From Litorivivens lipolytica (GTDB lineage Bacteria > Pseudomonadota > Gammaproteobacteria > Pseudomonadales > Spongiibacteraceae), in the NCBI RefSeq assembly GCF_014191715.1, contig NZ_JACHWY010000003.1, forward strand, positions 310,001 to 374,000: a stretch of 64,000 nt of DNA, in the 5' to 3' direction. Position numbers and translations under genes: made by a program. Shown here piece after piece: positions 62,509 to 64,000 of the stretch. Under the pieces are notes generated by a model. It was not told the DNA's origin and did no database searches. It saw only the letters and a list, made by a program, of their open reading frames with translations. Positions within the stretch are counted from its first letter, which is position 1. The number at the start of each line of letters is the position of its first letter.

Positions 62509-64000
62509 ATGAGCGCGGCAAACTACACGGAAATTCACATTCCTCTGCCCCGGCAGAGTCTGGAACGTCACAGCCTGTTCGACCTGCACCCGGATGCGGT
62601 CGCGGATTGGCTGCGCACGCTGCCGAGCGCCAATCTCGGCGAAACCACCCGCCAGCTTTATCTGGCATTGGTGGAATTGAACAAGGTCAAGTGCAGCCCC
62701 AAGGATCGCCTGCTGATTCTCGAGCAAATCCGCCATTTAGCCCATGTCGCCAATCGCGGGCTGGAAAAACACTTTCTAAACCAGCCGGTGATATTGCCGG
62801 AACGTTCACGTAAGGTCGCTCAACTGGCCGACACCCTGAACAAACAAATGGCCATTGGTTACAGCCTCTGCGCGAACCAGTTTCTGTCCATGCATCGCCT
62901 GCGCCGGCCAAAGGACCAGCTGGCCATGGCCTTCCACCGGGCCATCACCGAACACAGCCTGGTTCTGCTGAGAAATTTTCAGCTCTACCGCAATGAAGAG
63001 CCGGGCTTTTGGAAAACCATCCACGAGCTGTTCTATCAGGCGTTAAAGCATAAAATCTCGCGGGAAAAAGTCGACGACGAACTCTGGGGCAACGGCACAC
63101 TGGAGCAGTGTTACCTGCGCCCGATGCTGTTGTTTACCGCCCGCCCGCACCAGCTCAGACAAACCAGCCAGGCCGACGTATTCACCGCATTGAGCCAGTG
63201 GTCTCAGAACGCCAGGGTGCGCGGCGACCAGTTTGAGCAGTGCGTTTTCCTGTTCAAGCCCACCCGCGATGCGCCGCCGGTCTACCGCGAGCTGTGCGAG
63301 GACACCAGCGGCTGGCTGGGTATTGATGCCAAAGCCTTGTGCAAAGCACTGGAGCATCAACTGACAGCGGCCAACGAGCAGTCCAAGCCCGCCGCCGAAG
63401 AGCTGACCCCCACCCTGCTACAGCACCTGCACTCGGCCTGGAGCATGATGCAGGAGCGCAAGTCGGTGCGCGTCGATCGCAACGACGAGCTGCTGATTTC
63501 CCTTGGCTTGTTTTCAACGCACTTTTTCGCTTCCGGCGAGGAGCCCTTTAGCGAGTATATGCAGGAAGGCAGCAAAGCCTCGGAAATGGTGGTGGAAGAA
63601 GGCGACTTCCGACTGCGAAAACGCTTTGACCCGGACCGGGATGCGTGGGCCGAAGCCAATCAGCACGACGTGAACGACAAGGATCAAAAAGGCTATACGC
63701 CCCCGGCACTTTTGTCGAAAAGCATCGATTTCGAGCCTCGCAGCAAACAGGCGCCTACACCAAGCACTCGCAACTATCGCTACTATAAAGCCCGGATGGT
63801 CAATGCCAGCGAACGCGGCTACTGCATCAACTGGCCACCCGAGGAATCGGTAAAACTGCAGACCGGCGATGTGGTCGGCCTGCGCGAACGCAACGACCGC
63901 AATTGGGGCGTGGGCGTGATCCGCTGGGTTAAACAAATCAGCGCGACTGAACACCAACTGGGCCTGGAAGTCTTGGCCCGCGTGGCCGATACCTACAGCG
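62509..64000 (+). CDS. Hypothetical protein with PilZ-like C-terminal region (3' truncated by the window)
   Basis: An open frame of 497 codons without a stop before the window ends. I do not recognise the N-terminal 400 residues, which look helical and soluble (ADWLRTLPSANLGETTRQLY, LKHKISREKVDDELWG). The last part (KARMVNASERGYCINWPP, GDVVGLRERNDRNWGVGVIRW, HQLGLEVLARVAD) resembles the PilZ-type beta-barrel found at the end of similar long gammaproteobacterial proteins, but the RxxxR ligand motif is not obvious. The ATG at 62509 with GGGCGGG upstream is used; a GTG at 62455 overlapping the epmB stop is the alternative. Confidence 0.6.
   Translation, partial: MSAANYTEIHIPLPRQSLERHSLFDLHPDAVADWLRTLPSANLGETTRQLYLALVELNKVKCSPKDRLLILEQIRHLAHVANRGLEKHFLNQPVILPERSRKVAQLADTLNKQMAIGYSLCANQFLSMHRLRRPKDQLAMAFHRAITEHSLVLLRNFQLYRNEEPGFWKTIHELFYQALKHKISREKVDDELWGNGTLEQCYLRPMLLFTARPHQLRQTSQADVFTALSQWSQNARVRGDQFEQCVFLFKPTRDAPPVYRELCEDTSGWLGIDAKALCKALEHQLTAANEQSKPAAEELTPTLLQHLHSAWSMMQERKSVRVDRNDELLISLGLFSTHFFASGEEPFSEYMQEGSKASEMVVEEGDFRLRKRFDPDRDAWAEANQHDVNDKDQKGYTPPALLSKSIDFEPRSKQAPTPSTRNYRYYKARMVNASERGYCINWPPEESVKLQTGDVVGLRERNDRNWGVGVIRWVKQISATEHQLGLEVLARVADTYS

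Overview
The window looks like a chromosome segment of a moderately GC-rich marine-type gammaproteobacterium. The conserved blocks orn/rsgA/psd, epmA-efp-epmB and nnr-tsaE-amiB-mutL-miaA-hfq-hflX-hflK-hflC followed by hisZ and purA are typical of the Pseudomonas/Cellvibrio/Spongiibacter branch. A HisZ subunit, a MutL with an endonuclease motif (a lineage without MutH) and an Orn/Lys/Arg decarboxylase of the Pseudomonas LdcA type fit this. Placement near Cellvibrionales/Spongiibacteraceae is an inference; no rRNA or tRNA gene is visible.

Layout. 1-13.3 kb: accessory and housekeeping genes. These are a DUF819 membrane protein, SelO, a MATE pump, pirin, a histone-deacetylase-like hydrolase, a beta-lactamase-fold-like protein, MscS, a CaCA exchanger operon, a basic amino acid decarboxylase and a four-gene operon led by a BLUF blue-light sensor. 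13.4-18.5 kb: purU, a shikimate-kinase-like protein with a changed substrate site, an acyl-CoA ligase, and a methionine/glutamine transaminase with its omega-amidase partner.

18.5-26.6 kb is the most interesting block. It is a tightly overlapping seven-gene minus-strand operon encoding a HAD-UbiA fusion, a DprE1-like FAD oxidase, a DprE2-like reductase, a large GT-C-like membrane protein, an extended SDR, an FAD oxidoreductase and a GtrA protein. Three of these match the enzymes that make polyprenyl-phospho-D-arabinofuranose in mycobacteria. The operon is therefore read as a Gram-negative pathway for making a lipid-linked arabinose-type donor and transferring it.

26.8-31.7 kb: an SDR, phosphotransferase, acyl-CoA dehydrogenase and histidine phosphatase with a divergent LysR regulator, resembling the levulinate/4-hydroxyacyl-CoA (Lva, ACAD10/11) chemistry. 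31.6-35.3 kb: a 1214-residue c-di-GMP protein whose sensor is a NMT1/THI5-type solute-binding domain plus CHASE and PAS. 35.4-38.1 kb: ABC-F Uup, an unrecognised small protein and a MAPEG protein.

38.2-52.2 kb: the conserved purA to queG stretch, with a clear intrinsic terminator after hflC. 52.1-55.7 kb: a PepSY membrane protein and a TonB-dependent receptor, probably an iron-uptake pair. 55.7-56.4 kb: about 650 bases without a gene, filled by three hairpin elements. Two share a conserved central core but have unrelated, fully paired stems, and they flank a third inverted repeat of the widespread CGTCATTGCG type. 56.4-64 kb: orn, rsgA, a rhodanese, psd, the EF-P lysylation set, and the start of an unrecognised protein with a PilZ-like C-terminal region that runs off the window.
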